Made by a program: the position numbers and the translations under genes | Shown here: positions 55,535-64,000 of the stretch, piece after piece | Layout of the letters: every line of letters begins with the position of its first letter | Numbering within the stretch: position 1 is the stretch's first letter | NCBI GenBank assembly: GCA_005888095.1 | Contig: VBKF01000097.1 | Coordinates: forward strand, 1 to 64,000 | Length of the DNA: 64,000 bases | Source of the DNA: Deltaproteobacteria bacterium | GTDB taxonomy: Bacteria > Desulfobacterota > Binatia > DP-6 | Direction: 5' to 3' | Notes under the pieces: model-generated | Database searches by the model: none | What the model was told of the DNA's origin: nothing | The model's input: only the letters and a program-made list of their open reading frames with translations

Positions 55535-57701
55535 CGGGCAGCCTTTCGATCCGCACGGCGGCCACCTTGAACTCGGGGATGCCCGCGATCGGGTCGTAGG
55601 CGCGGAGCGTCAGGCGGTTGGCCGAGCGCTCGCCCGGCCAGTGGTAGGGGATGAAGACCGTGTCGGGGCGGATCGTCGCCACGACGTGCGCCGCGAGGTC
55701 GAGATGACCGCGCCGGCTCGAGACGCGGACCCGGTCGCCGTCGCACACGCCGAGCCGCCCGGCGAGCTTCGGGTGCAACTCGACCTTCGGCTCGGGGTAC
55801 TGGTCAACGAGCGGCCCGATGCGTCGGGTCTGCGTGCCGGAGAGAAACTGAGAGACCACGCGACCCGTGGTGAGGATGATCGGATAGTCGGCGTCGACGT
55901 CCTCGGCCGGCGGGCGGTACTCGACGGCGTGGAAGCGGGCGCGGCCGTCGGGATGGTGGAAGCGCCCCCCTTCAAAGAGGCGCGGCGTCCCAGGGTGGTC
56001 GGCGTCCGGGCAGGGCCAGAAGACGCCCATCTGCCGCTCGATCTTCTCGTAGGTGATGCCGGAGTAGTCGGCCACGCCGCCGCGCGACACCCGGGTGAGC
56101 TCGGCGAAGATGTGGGAGGGCGAGTGGAAGTCGAACTGATGGCCCTTTCCGAGCCTGCGGGCCAGGTCGCAGATGATCCGCCAGTCGGCGCGGGCCTCCC
56201 CGGGCGGGTCGACCGCCTTGCGGATGCGGATCACTCGCCCCTCGGTGCTCGTGACAGTGCCCTCGTCCTCCTCGTGCAGCGAGCCCGGGAGGACCAGGTC
56301 CGCGTGGCGCGCCGTCTCCGAGAGGAAGAAGTCGATGGCGACGAAGAAGTCGAGCCGCTCGAGGGCCTCCTGCGTGAACGTGGCGTCCGGCAGGGAGACC
56401 AGCGGGTTGAAGCAGATGGAGACGAGGCCGCGGATCTCCCCGCGGTGGATCATCTCCACGATCTCGGGGGCGGTCGCCCCCTTGCCGGGCAGCGCGCTCT
56501 CGGCGACGCTCCAGGCCGCGGCCACCTCGGCCCGGTGCGCCGGGTTCTCGATGTCGCGCGCCCCCGGGAGCTGATTGCAGCGCTGGCCCTGCTCGCGTGC
56601 CCCCTGGCCGTTGCCCTGCCCGGTGATCGTCGCGTAGCCCGAGCCCGGCTTGCCGATCTTGCCGGTGGCGAGCACGAGGTTGATGCAGGCCAGCACGTTC
56701 TCGACGCCCTTGGTGTGGTGCTCGATGCCGCGCGCGTGGAGCAGCATGGTGCGCGGCGCCTGCACCCACAGCTCGGCCGCCTCGACGATGCGTCGCGCGG
56801 GGATGCCCACCAGCTGCTCCACGGTCTCGGGCGCGTAGCGTTCGACGAGGGCTCGCACCTCGTCGAAGCCCGTCGTGTGCCGCTCGACGAAGTCGTGGTC
56901 CACGCCGCCGAGCCGGATGACCGCGTGCAGGATGGCGTTCATCAGCGCCGAGTCTCGCCCGGGGCGCACCGGCAGGTAGAGGTCGGCGGTGCGGGCGATG
57001 GGGGTGAGGCGCGGGTCGACGACGACGAGCTTCGCGCCCCGGTCGCGCGCCCGCCAGATGTAGTCGGTGGTGATGGGGCTGCACTCCGAGACGTTCGAGC
57101 CGAGCACCATCACGAGGTCGGTGCTCACGATGTCGGCCCACGGGTTGGCCGCACGGTCGATGCCGAAGGCCCGCAGGTTGCCGGCCCCCGCGGCGACCAT
57201 GCAGAGGCGCCCGTTGTAGTCGATGTGCCGCGTGCCGACCGCGAGGCGCGCGAACTTGCCCATCAGGTACGCCTTCTCGTTGGTGAGCGACGCACCGGAG
57301 AGCACGGCGACGCTGTCCCGCCCGTAGCGGGCCTGGAGGCGCCCGACGCGCTCGGCGACGAGGTCGAGGGCCTCGTCCCACGGGATGCGGCCGAAGCCGC
57401 GGCCGGTGCGCACGAGCGGGTGGAGCAGGCGGTCGGGGTGGTTGTTCTGGAGATAGCGCTTGATGCCCTTCGGGCAGAGCTTCCCCTGGTTGAACGGGAA
57501 CTCCTCCCAGGGCTCGATGCCGACCACGCGCTCGTCCTTCACGAGCAGCGTGACGCCGCACTGCTGACCGCAGAAGCAGCAGTGCGTGTTGACCTTCCTG
57601 TCGGGCGCGGCACGGGCGGCGAAGCCGCCGGGTGGCTCGTAGCTGAGGTGGGGGCCGAAGGCGTCGGCGAGCGCCTCGGCCGGAGCGGGGAGACGCGCCA
57701 T
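55530..57701 (-). CDS. nasC: Nitrate reductase catalytic subunit, NasC/NarB type (molybdopterin oxidoreductase)
   Basis: 723 residues. The N-terminal [4Fe-4S] site is [20 protein letters not shown] with the fourth Cys in [12 protein letters not shown]. Molybdopterin domains follow: [80 protein letters not shown] and [20 protein letters not shown]. It ends with [20 protein letters not shown] and a C-terminal beta-barrel. There is no TAT signal, so it is cytoplasmic. Sequence and the adjacent nirA favour assimilatory nitrate reductase; formate dehydrogenase-like activity cannot be excluded by eye. The [2Fe-2S] tail of Klebsiella NasA is absent. Confidence 0.9.
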   Translation of the reverse strand: MARLPAPAEALADAFGPHLSYEPPGGFAARAAPDRKVNTHCCFCGQQCGVTLLVKDERVVGIEPWEEFPFNQGKLCPKGIKRYLQNNHPDRLLHPLVRTGRGFGRIPWDEALDLVAERVGRLQARYGRDSVAVLSGASLTNEKAYLMGKFARLAVGTRHIDYNGRLCMVAAGAGNLRAFGIDRAANPWADIVSTDLVMVLGSNVSECSPITTDYIWRARDRGAKLVVVDPRLTPIARTADLYLPVRPGRDSALMNAILHAVIRLGGVDHDFVERHTTGFDEVRALVERYAPETVEQLVGIPARRIVEAAELWVQAPRTMLLHARGIEHHTKGVENVLACINLVLATGKIGKPGSGYATITGQGNGQGAREQGQRCNQLPGARDIENPAHRAEVAAAWSVAESALPGKGATAPEIVEMIHRGEIRGLVSICFNPLVSLPDATFTQEALERLDFFVAIDFFLSETARHADLVLPGSLHEEDEGTVTSTEGRVIRIRKAVDPPGEARADWRIICDLARRLGKGHQFDFHSPSHIFAELTRVSRGGVADYSGITYEKIERQMGVFWPCPDADHPGTPRLFEGGRFHHPDGRARFHAVEYRPPAEDVDADYPIILTTGRVVSQFLSGTQTRRIGPLVDQYPEPKVELHPKLAGRLGVCDGDRVRVSSRRGHLDLAAHVVATIRPDTVFIPYHWPGERSANRLTLRAYDPIAGIPEFKVAAVRIERLPA

Positions 57702-57703
57702 CC

Positions 57704-58732
57704 CTACGCCGCCTCCGGGCGGGCCGCCGACGCCGCGGGCCGCGGCTGGAACTGCGCGCCGAGGAGCTCGGCCTGTGCGGTCGCCACCTGGCGGCGCCGG
57801 CAGGCCGGGCACCGGCGCTGATGGCGGGCGAAGCGGAAGCCGCGCGCAGCCAGGAGCCGCTCGACGGCATCGCGCTGGGCGACGGGCGCCAGCGGCGCGC
57901 CGCAGCCGATGCAGCCCGCCCGGAGAGCTCCCGGTGCGCGTACGAGCTGTGCGCCCACGTGAAGCGGGCGGATCAGGAGGTGCGCGAGCTTCGTGAACGG
58001 GAGCGCCAGGAGGAGCGCGACGACCGAGACCTCGTGCACGAGCGCGGCGGCCCGGAAGAGCCCGGGCAAGCCGCTCCGGCCGGCGGCGGGCAACGCGAGT
58101 CCGCTGAGGGCCACTGCTAGGAGGAGGAGCAACGGGGCCAGGTGGAAGCCGGCGGTCTCGTGCGCCCCGCCGCGCGCCCGCAGGCGGACCAGGAGGAAGT
58201 ACGTCGCTCCGAGTGCGACGGCGACCGCCGCCAGGGAGAGCCCGTGAAACACGAGCCAGCCTACGACCCCTTCGGGGGCGAAGCGGACGACCGGTACGGC
58301 GACCAGGATCGCGCGGTAGGAGCGGCCGCCGTCGGCCTCGAAGCGGAGCCAGCCCCAGACGAGCGGCAGCGTGATCGCGAAGCTGACGAGCGTGCCGACA
58401 GAGAGGAGCAGGTGGGCGAGCCAACGTACCCGGGAGCGCCGGGCGATGAAGCGTTGCGCCGCGAGGTCGCGTCCCGCCGCGCCGAGCAGCCGGCGGAGCT
58501 CGCGCGGGCGGCGTACGGCCTCGAGCAGCGCCCGGGCGTAGAAGGCCGACGGCGGGCGGCGCCAGAAGGCGCTCGTCCGGTAAACGGTCACGAAGCAGGC
58601 GGCCACGGTGGCCGCGAGGTAGCCGAGCAGGGCCGCGTCGAGATGTGCGAGGCCGGACGAGCCGCCGTAGACGGCCGCGAGGAGCAGCGCCGTGGCCAGG
58701 GCCGCGTCCCGAAGCGGAAGCCAGCGGCTCAC
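57704..58732 (-). CDS. NarI/DsrM-like membrane subunit with C-terminal zinc-ribbon
   Basis: 342 residues with a GTG start inside the nirA stop (GTGA). About six membrane helices carry His at spacings suited to b-type haem: [40 protein letters not shown], and [20 protein letters not shown] followed by HLL. This resembles the cytochrome b subunits NarI and DsrM/HdrE. After residue ~270 a soluble tail has CIGCG and CPACRRR, a likely zinc-ribbon or rubredoxin-like site not usual in NarI. It would pass electrons from quinol to the cytoplasmic ferredoxin and NasC. Two bases separate it from nasC. Confidence 0.75.
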   Translation of the reverse strand: MSRWLPLRDAALATALLLAAVYGGSSGLAHLDAALLGYLAATVAACFVTVYRTSAFWRRPPSAFYARALLEAVRRPRELRRLLGAAGRDLAAQRFIARRSRVRWLAHLLLSVGTLVSFAITLPLVWGWLRFEADGGRSYRAILVAVPVVRFAPEGVVGWLVFHGLSLAAVAVALGATYFLLVRLRARGGAHETAGFHLAPLLLLLAVALSGLALPAAGRSGLPGLFRAAALVHEVSVVALLLALPFTKLAHLLIRPLHVGAQLVRAPGALRAGCIGCGAPLAPVAQRDAVERLLAARGFRFARHQRRCPACRRRQVATAQAELLGAQFQPRPAASAARPEAA

Positions 58733-60225
58733 TGCGTCCTCGCGCGCGCGACCCGCTGCTTTGGAAAGAAGCGGGCGAGGTACTCGAGGACCTCCGGCAG
58801 GTCCGAGAGCGGCACGTTCTCCATGATCCGCTGCCCGGGACGGGGCTCGGGGCCGCTCCGCCCGCCGACCCACACGTCCACCGCCTCCACCACCTTGTTG
58901 TTCACGCGCACCTTTGTGCCCTCGAAGCCGATATCGGCGAGCTGATGGTTCCCGCAGCCGGCGGGACACCCCGACCAGTGCATGCGCAGCGGCTCCTTGC
59001 GATCCGCGAGCCTGGCGGCCAGCGCACGGGTCATGGGCAGCGCCCGCGCCTTCGTGTCGATGAGCGCGAGATCGCAGAAGTCGATGCCCGTGCAGACCAC
59101 GAACCCCCGCAGGATCTCCGGCGGGTTGTAGGGCAGCTCCTTGAGGAGCGGCTCCTGCGTGAGCTCGCGCAGGCCTGGGTCACTGATGTTCGGGATGATC
59201 AGGTTCTGCTCCGTGGTGAAGCGCACCTCACCGCTGCCGTAGGTCTCCGCGAGGCGGGCCACCTCGGCGAGCTGCACCGCGGTCACGCGCCCGCCGGGGA
59301 CGACCACGCCGACGAAGCTGCGCCCGTCCTTCTGCCGGTAGATGCCGACGTGGTCGGTCCGGTTCGGGCCGCGCGCGTCCTCGCCGGCGGGCTCGAGCGA
59401 CCGCCCGCAGGCCTCCTCGACGGCCGCCCGCACGCGTGCGACCCCCCAATCGTCGACCAGGAACGCGAAGCGGCTGCGGTTCCGCGCCTCGCGCGGGCCC
59501 TGGTCCCGGAACACCCGGACGATGGCCGCCGCAACCTCCGCCGCGGCCGCGGGCTCGACGAAGACGTCGAGCGGGTCGGCGCGGCGATAGCCGCCCGAGC
59601 CCATCTTCCCGCCCACGAGCACGTTCAGGCCGACCCGCTCGCCCTTCCGCGCGGGCACCATGGCGACGTCCTGGCTCTCCGCGCCGACGCAGTTCTCGGG
59701 GCAGCCCGTGATGGCAACGTTGAACTTGCGGGGGAGGTTCGTGTAGGCACGGCTCCCGACGAAGAGCCGGGTGAACTCGCGCGCTGCCGGCGACGCGTCG
59801 AACAGCTCGCGCGGCGTGAGGCCGGCCACCGGGCAGCCGATCACGTTGCGAACGTTGTCCATGCCGGTCTGGAGGGAGGTCAAGCCGACGGCCTCGAGCT
59901 GCGCGAACACCGCGGGGATTCCGTCGATGCGGACGCTGCGGAGCTGGACCTGCTGGCGGGTGGTGATGTCCGCGAAGCCGGCGCCCAGCTCCTGCGTGAT
60001 CTCCGCCAGCGTGTGCACCTGCTGTGCAGTCGCGATCCCGTTCGTGATGCGGATGCGCATCATGAAGAAGCCGGGCGTGTGCTTGCGGAAGAAGACGCCG
60101 TACCACTTCATGAGCGCCTTGTCCCGCTCGCTGATCGAGTCGGGGCCCTCCCGGCTGTAGCGCTCGATCTCGGGCAGGACGTCGAGCCCGTCCTTCTCCC
60201 GCTTGAAGTCCTCGATACGGTTCAT
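58729..60225 (-). CDS. nirA: Ferredoxin-dependent nitrite reductase
   Basis: 498 residues. The duplicated nitrite/sulfite reductase fold is visible. The N-terminal half has [20 protein letters not shown] and [20 protein letters not shown]. The C-terminal siroheme/[4Fe-4S] site has [16 protein letters not shown] and [20 protein letters not shown], supplying four Cys with one bridging siroheme. It reduces nitrite to ammonium with six electrons, usually from ferredoxin. Position next to NasC and NarK favours nitrite over sulfite. It heads the operon, about 80 bases after a sigma54-type promoter. Confidence 0.93.
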   Translation of the reverse strand: MNRIEDFKREKDGLDVLPEIERYSREGPDSISERDKALMKWYGVFFRKHTPGFFMMRIRITNGIATAQQVHTLAEITQELGAGFADITTRQQVQLRSVRIDGIPAVFAQLEAVGLTSLQTGMDNVRNVIGCPVAGLTPRELFDASPAAREFTRLFVGSRAYTNLPRKFNVAITGCPENCVGAESQDVAMVPARKGERVGLNVLVGGKMGSGGYRRADPLDVFVEPAAAAEVAAAIVRVFRDQGPREARNRSRFAFLVDDWGVARVRAAVEEACGRSLEPAGEDARGPNRTDHVGIYRQKDGRSFVGVVVPGGRVTAVQLAEVARLAETYGSGEVRFTTEQNLIIPNISDPGLRELTQEPLLKELPYNPPEILRGFVVCTGIDFCDLALIDTKARALPMTRALAARLADRKEPLRMHWSGCPAGCGNHQLADIGFEGTKVRVNNKVVEAVDVWVGGRSGPEPRPGQRIMENVPLSDLPEVLEYLARFFPKQRVARARTQ

Positions 60226-60316
60226 CGTCCCGTCCCTGCCTTCGGCATCGCACGTGCTTCTGGGAGGTCGCGAGATCGCTGATGGCGTGCTCGCGCCGAC
60301 CCCCGAGAGAGGAAAA

Positions 60317-60331
60317 AGCAACGTGAGTGCC
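60317..60331 (-). promoter_or_regulatory. Sigma54-type promoter upstream of nirA
   Basis: On the minus strand GGCAC-TCACG-TTGCT places the invariant GG and GC ten bases apart, exactly as in -24/-12 promoters, and is followed by a T run. Expected transcription start is near 60305, leaving ~80 bases of leader before nirA. Nitrogen assimilation is the classical sigma54 regulon. The rest of the 281-base nirA/LysR gap holds an imperfect dyad (CGCCGTATCCGGCG, near 60355-60371) that might be a regulator site. Confidence 0.65.
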
Positions 60332-60506
60332 CGCAGGGCCGAGCCCCAATCGCCGTCGCCGTATCCGGCGTGCCAAATCTCCGACATCGTCGTGATGCTC
60401 AAGAGCGGAGCAGCGGGCTGCTCGCTCAGGCGGCACGCGGCGCGGCCGCTTCGTATTCGTTCCGGCAATGCTACGCGTGGCAGTTCGTAATGGGAGGAGT
60501 TCGCGC

Positions 60507-61409
60507 ATGCTCGAGACAAGGCCGCTGCTCATCTTCAAGACCATCGTCGACGTCGGCAGCTTCACGCGTGCCGGGGTGCGGCTCGGCCTGAGCCAGCCGG
60601 CGATCAGCCAGCACATCCGGGCGCTCGAGCGGGAGGTCGGGGCGCCGCTCCTCGTGCGGCTCGGAAAGAGCGCCAAGCCGACGCCGCAGGGCGAGATGCT
60701 GCTCCACTACGCCCGCCACGTGCTCGGCAAGATCGAGGAGGTCGAGCGCCTGCTCGCCGAGGCGGCCGACGGCCGGACGGGCGTGCTGCGCATCGGCGCC
60801 GGCGGCGCCGCGTGCCAGCATCTCTTGCCGGGCGTGCTGCGCGAGTTCCGCAGCCGGTTCCCGAAGGTCGACCTGCACGTCCGCAGCGGCTACACCCAGC
60901 TCACCCTCGGCCGGGTGCTCGACGGCGACCTCGATGTCGGGCTGGTGACGCTGCCGCTCAGGGCCCCGCAGGTACGCGTCACCGAGGTGGGCCGGGACGA
61001 GCTGGTCGTCATCGTGCCCCCCCAACACCCGTGGGCGGCCCGGCGGCGGGTCCCGGCCGGCGAACTTGCCGGAAAGCCGCTCGTGCTCTACGAGCGGCAG
61101 AGCCAGGCGACCGACCTGATCATGCGCGCGCTGCTCGAGCAGGGCGTCTTTCCGCGCATCACGATGGAGATCGATCAGATGGACGCCGTGAAGGAGATGG
61201 TGCGGCTCGGGCTCGGCTTGGCCGTGGTCCCGGAGTGGGCCGTGCGGCGCGAGGTGGGCGCCGGCGCGCTCCATGCCGTGTCGCTGGGTAAGGCGGGGCT
61301 GTGGCGCGCGTGGGGCCTCGCCTGCCTGGAGCAGCTGCTGCCGTCCCCGTCGCTGCGCGCGTTCGTCCGTCTTTGCACCGAGCACCTGCCGCGCGCACTG
61401 GCGGCGTGA
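60507..61409 (+). CDS. LysR family transcriptional regulator
   Basis: 300 residues. The N-terminal winged helix-turn-helix has LLIFKTIVDVGSFTRAGVRL and LSQPAISQHIRALEREVGAP. The effector domain starts near residue 90 (GVLRIGAGGAACQHLLPGVL) and continues with VGLVTLPLRAPQVRVTEVGR and LGLGLAVVPEWAVRRE. GGGAGGAG before the ATG confirms the start. Divergent from the nirA operon, the usual arrangement for LysR proteins and their targets. It probably senses a nitrogen metabolite such as nitrite or 2-oxoglutarate, by analogy with NtcB and Nac; the ligand is inference. Confidence 0.93.
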   Translation: MLETRPLLIFKTIVDVGSFTRAGVRLGLSQPAISQHIRALEREVGAPLLVRLGKSAKPTPQGEMLLHYARHVLGKIEEVERLLAEAADGRTGVLRIGAGGAACQHLLPGVLREFRSRFPKVDLHVRSGYTQLTLGRVLDGDLDVGLVTLPLRAPQVRVTEVGRDELVVIVPPQHPWAARRRVPAGELAGKPLVLYERQSQATDLIMRALLEQGVFPRITMEIDQMDAVKEMVRLGLGLAVVPEWAVRREVGAGALHAVSLGKAGLWRAWGLACLEQLLPSPSLRAFVRLCTEHLPRALAA

Positions 61410-61506
61410 CCGCGTCCGCCCGCACGGCTTAGCAGACTTTCCGCTTGACGCCGCGATCGGCTCGCCAGTAGTGAGCGGGCGAAAGGGAGGCCTCGCTCGA
61501 GCTCGC

Positions 61507-63417
61507 ATGACCGTCCTCGTCCTCTTCTGGCTCAACGTCCTCCTGCTCTCGTTCTTCGCCTCCCTGACGCTGCAGCCCCGGCTGCTCGGCTTCGCCAAGG
61601 GCGGGAAGTGGTACCTCACCTGGTTCGCCGTCGGCCTGATCACGCTGATGGACGAGCTGACGTCGGTGTTCTACGCCCCCGCCGAGGCGCACCGCTTCAT
61701 CGGCACGCAGGCCATCTTCTTCATCGCGGCCACGTCGCTGCTCATGCGCGTGCTCTCGACCCGCATGGTCGAGATCGCGCAGATCCTCGAGCTGCACGAC
61801 ATCCGTGGCGGGGGCGTCTACTCGTTCTCCTACTTCGTGCTCGGGCCCGTCGCCTCGTTCGTCGCGGTCGCGTCGATCATGGTGTCCTACATCCTGACGG
61901 CGTGCATCTCGACGGTGAGCGCCGTGATCAACGGCACCGCGTTCCTCCCGCTCGGGCCCGCGACCGAGTACGGGCTCATCCTGGGCGTCATCTGGGCCAT
62001 CGCCGGCCTCAACATCCTCGGCATCCGCGAGAATGCGCGCGTGACCTTCGGCATCTTCGTGGTCGCGGCCTTCGTGCTCGTGAACCTGATCGCGCTCGGC
62101 TTCCTGCACCTCGCGCCCGGGAGCCCGCCGATCATGCTCGGCAGCGCGCAGAACGTGATCGGCTCGGTGACGGGGGCGGGGCTGCCCCACGCCGTCGCGG
62201 TGGTCACCGTGGGCGTGGCGAGCTGCATCCTCGCGTACTCCGGCATCGAGTCGGTCATCCAGACCGCCGGTCTGGTCGACAGCTGGCGTGACGTCGCCCG
62301 GGCGTACTGGTTCCTCGCGCTGACCGTCGGCATCGCGACGCCGCTCATGTCGGCCCTGGCGCTGTCGGCACCGATCGACCTCGCGGCCCACGAGGGCGAC
62401 CTCATCACCTACTGGGCGACAGTCGTCGGCAACGTGCCCTTCGGCGTGGTGGTGGGGCTGGTGGGCAGCGTGATCCTCGTCATGGCGGTGAACACCGCCT
62501 ACGTCGCTTCGAGCGAGCTCCTGGAGCGCGTCGGGCACCGCTATCGCTTCGGCTGGCTCATCGCCACCAACCGCCGGGCGTCACTCTACCGCATCCACAT
62601 CCTGAACGGCGCGCTCTACACGAGCATCATCCTGCTGACCGAGGGCTCGCAGGCGATCCTCGCCGAGATGTACGCCGTCAGCCTGCTCGCGAGCTTCTGC
62701 ATCAACATCGGCTGCCTGCTCATCTACCGCTACTTCCAGGGGACGAAGGAGATCCGCGCCTACCACACGTCGCGCACCGGGACGCTGCTCCTCGAGCTCG
62801 TGCTTCTCGCCTGCTTCGTCTACCTCGCGGCGCACCGGCCGTACGGGACGGGCCTGTGGGCGGCCGTCGTGGGCGTCCTGCTCGCGGCCGGCATCCCGTT
62901 CTCGCGCCGCTACGGTCCCGAGGCGCAGGAGATCCGGCGCAGCGACTACCCGATGGAGATGCTGCTCGCGCTCGGCGAGGCCGACGGGCCGCTGCACGTC
63001 TGGTTCCGCCGTCCGGGAGAGGTGGACGCCGGGCAGCACGGGGCGGGGGCCGTCTTCGTCACGTTCTTCTCGCCGCGCCACACGATCCCGCCGAAGGTCG
63101 GGCCGAACCACTACCGCTTCCCCATCCAGGGCGGCAGCGTCTACCGGAGCATCACGGTGCTGCTGGCGCTCCTCGAGGAGGAGCTCGAGGGCTGCGACGT
63201 GACGGTGCACTTCGGCTGGCCGACCGCGTCCTGGCTCGACCGCATGGCGACCGGCGTGTTCGTCGCGAATCTCATGCGGCTCCCCCGCCTCTTCCCGACG
63301 CTCCGGTTCGCCATCGACTACCTGCCACCGTCGGGGACGCACCGCGACCGCCGGCAGACGATCTCCTCGCGGATTCTCCCCTTCGGGCCACGCCTCGGGA
63401 TCCGGATGCGTCGCGGC

Positions 63418-63423
<6 letters not shown>
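61507..63423 (+). CDS. APC-superfamily permease with soluble C-terminal domain
   Basis: 638 residues. About 12 membrane helices span residues 1-470; the helix with GVASCILAYSGIESVIQTAG corresponds to the APC substrate-binding region. The N-terminus departs from the usual G-x-G-I-F-x-x-x-G helix 1. The last ~165 residues are soluble (LLALGEADGPLHVWFRRPGE, VFVTFFSPRHTIPPKVGPNH, VTVHFGWPTASWLDRMATGV) and unrecognised; they may sense or regulate. ATG 61507 lacks a strong Shine-Dalgarno; GTG 61471 is in frame. Position between LysR and PII suggests uptake of an organic nitrogen source. The last Ser codon and TAG come from the 125-bp repeat. Confidence 0.8.

Positions 63424-64000
<577 letters not shown>

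Noticed and set aside
60355-60371. CGCCGTATCCGGCG dyad as a firm LysR box
   Set aside because: It is imperfect and lacks the T-N11-A spacing of LysR sites; kept only as a possibility in the promoter note.

Overview
The window is very GC-rich bacterial chromosome with frequent GTG starts, long open antisense frames and tightly packed operons. TAT and lipoprotein signals, LPS/exopolysaccharide sugar genes, an outer-membrane beta-barrel remnant and a Rieske/nitrate module point to a didermic, probably aerobic or facultative heterotroph. The secreted proteins with paired-Cys helical repeats and Thr-rich linkers resemble proteins I associate with Candidatus Binatota or other deltaproteobacteria-like MAGs. 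That placement is a guess; no rRNA or tRNA gene is visible to test it.

Layout. 0.4-1.1 kb: Phd/PIN toxin-antitoxin pair. 1.1-5.1 kb: gene-poor, lower-GC accessory patch with a GT61 glycosyltransferase, a sulfotransferase, an RmlC-like epimerase and gene debris (PKD fragment, fragment with two stop codons). 5.1-11.6 kb: lrp-gltB-gltD glutamate synthase operon. 11.8-26.7 kb: mixed metabolic and secreted genes (PhoD-like phosphatase with a Cys-rich front, cysC, acyltransferase, nitroreductase, acyl-CoA ligase, hemQ, hydrolase-cyclase fusion, ilvD, two peroxiredoxins, VIT-family protein) plus a flavin monooxygenase truncated at a rearrangement junction. 26.8-39.5 kb: M1 aminopeptidase, L-2-hydroxyglutarate oxidase, MASE1 hybrid kinase, trypsin-like protease, sigma54-dependent regulator, acyl-CoA dehydrogenase, RNase D. 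39.5-44 kb: two paralogous modular secreted proteins and a CusF/WD40 lipoprotein. 44-52.9 kb: histidine kinase, NYN/OST-HTH RNA-binding protein, SufT, a CBS-domain pair, LarB, an AarF-type kinase and a GcvR-like ACT protein.

53-64 kb: a nitrate-assimilation locus. On the minus strand, nirA, a NarI-like membrane subunit, a nasC-type molybdoenzyme, a four-cluster ferredoxin, a TAT-exported Rieske protein and a NarK transporter are translationally coupled. A divergent LysR gene, an APC permease and a PII gene (cut by the window edge) sit on the other side. A consensus-spaced sigma54 element lies upstream of nirA. Together with gltBD at the other end, the window holds much of a nitrate-to-glutamate route. 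The membrane subunit, ferredoxin and Rieske protein suggest that the nitrate reductase draws electrons from the quinone pool, which is unusual for an assimilatory enzyme and is the most interesting system here.

Repeats and decay. A 125-bp element occurs twice in opposite orientation, each time supplying the last Ser codon and stop codon of an unrelated gene. A 270-bp nested-palindrome MITE-like element lies between two operons and supplies another gene's stop. A 17-bp stop-plus-Shine-Dalgarno string occurs three times at gene junctions. Several reading frames run past their expected ends into neighbours. No CRISPR array, rRNA, tRNA or complete insertion sequence was found.
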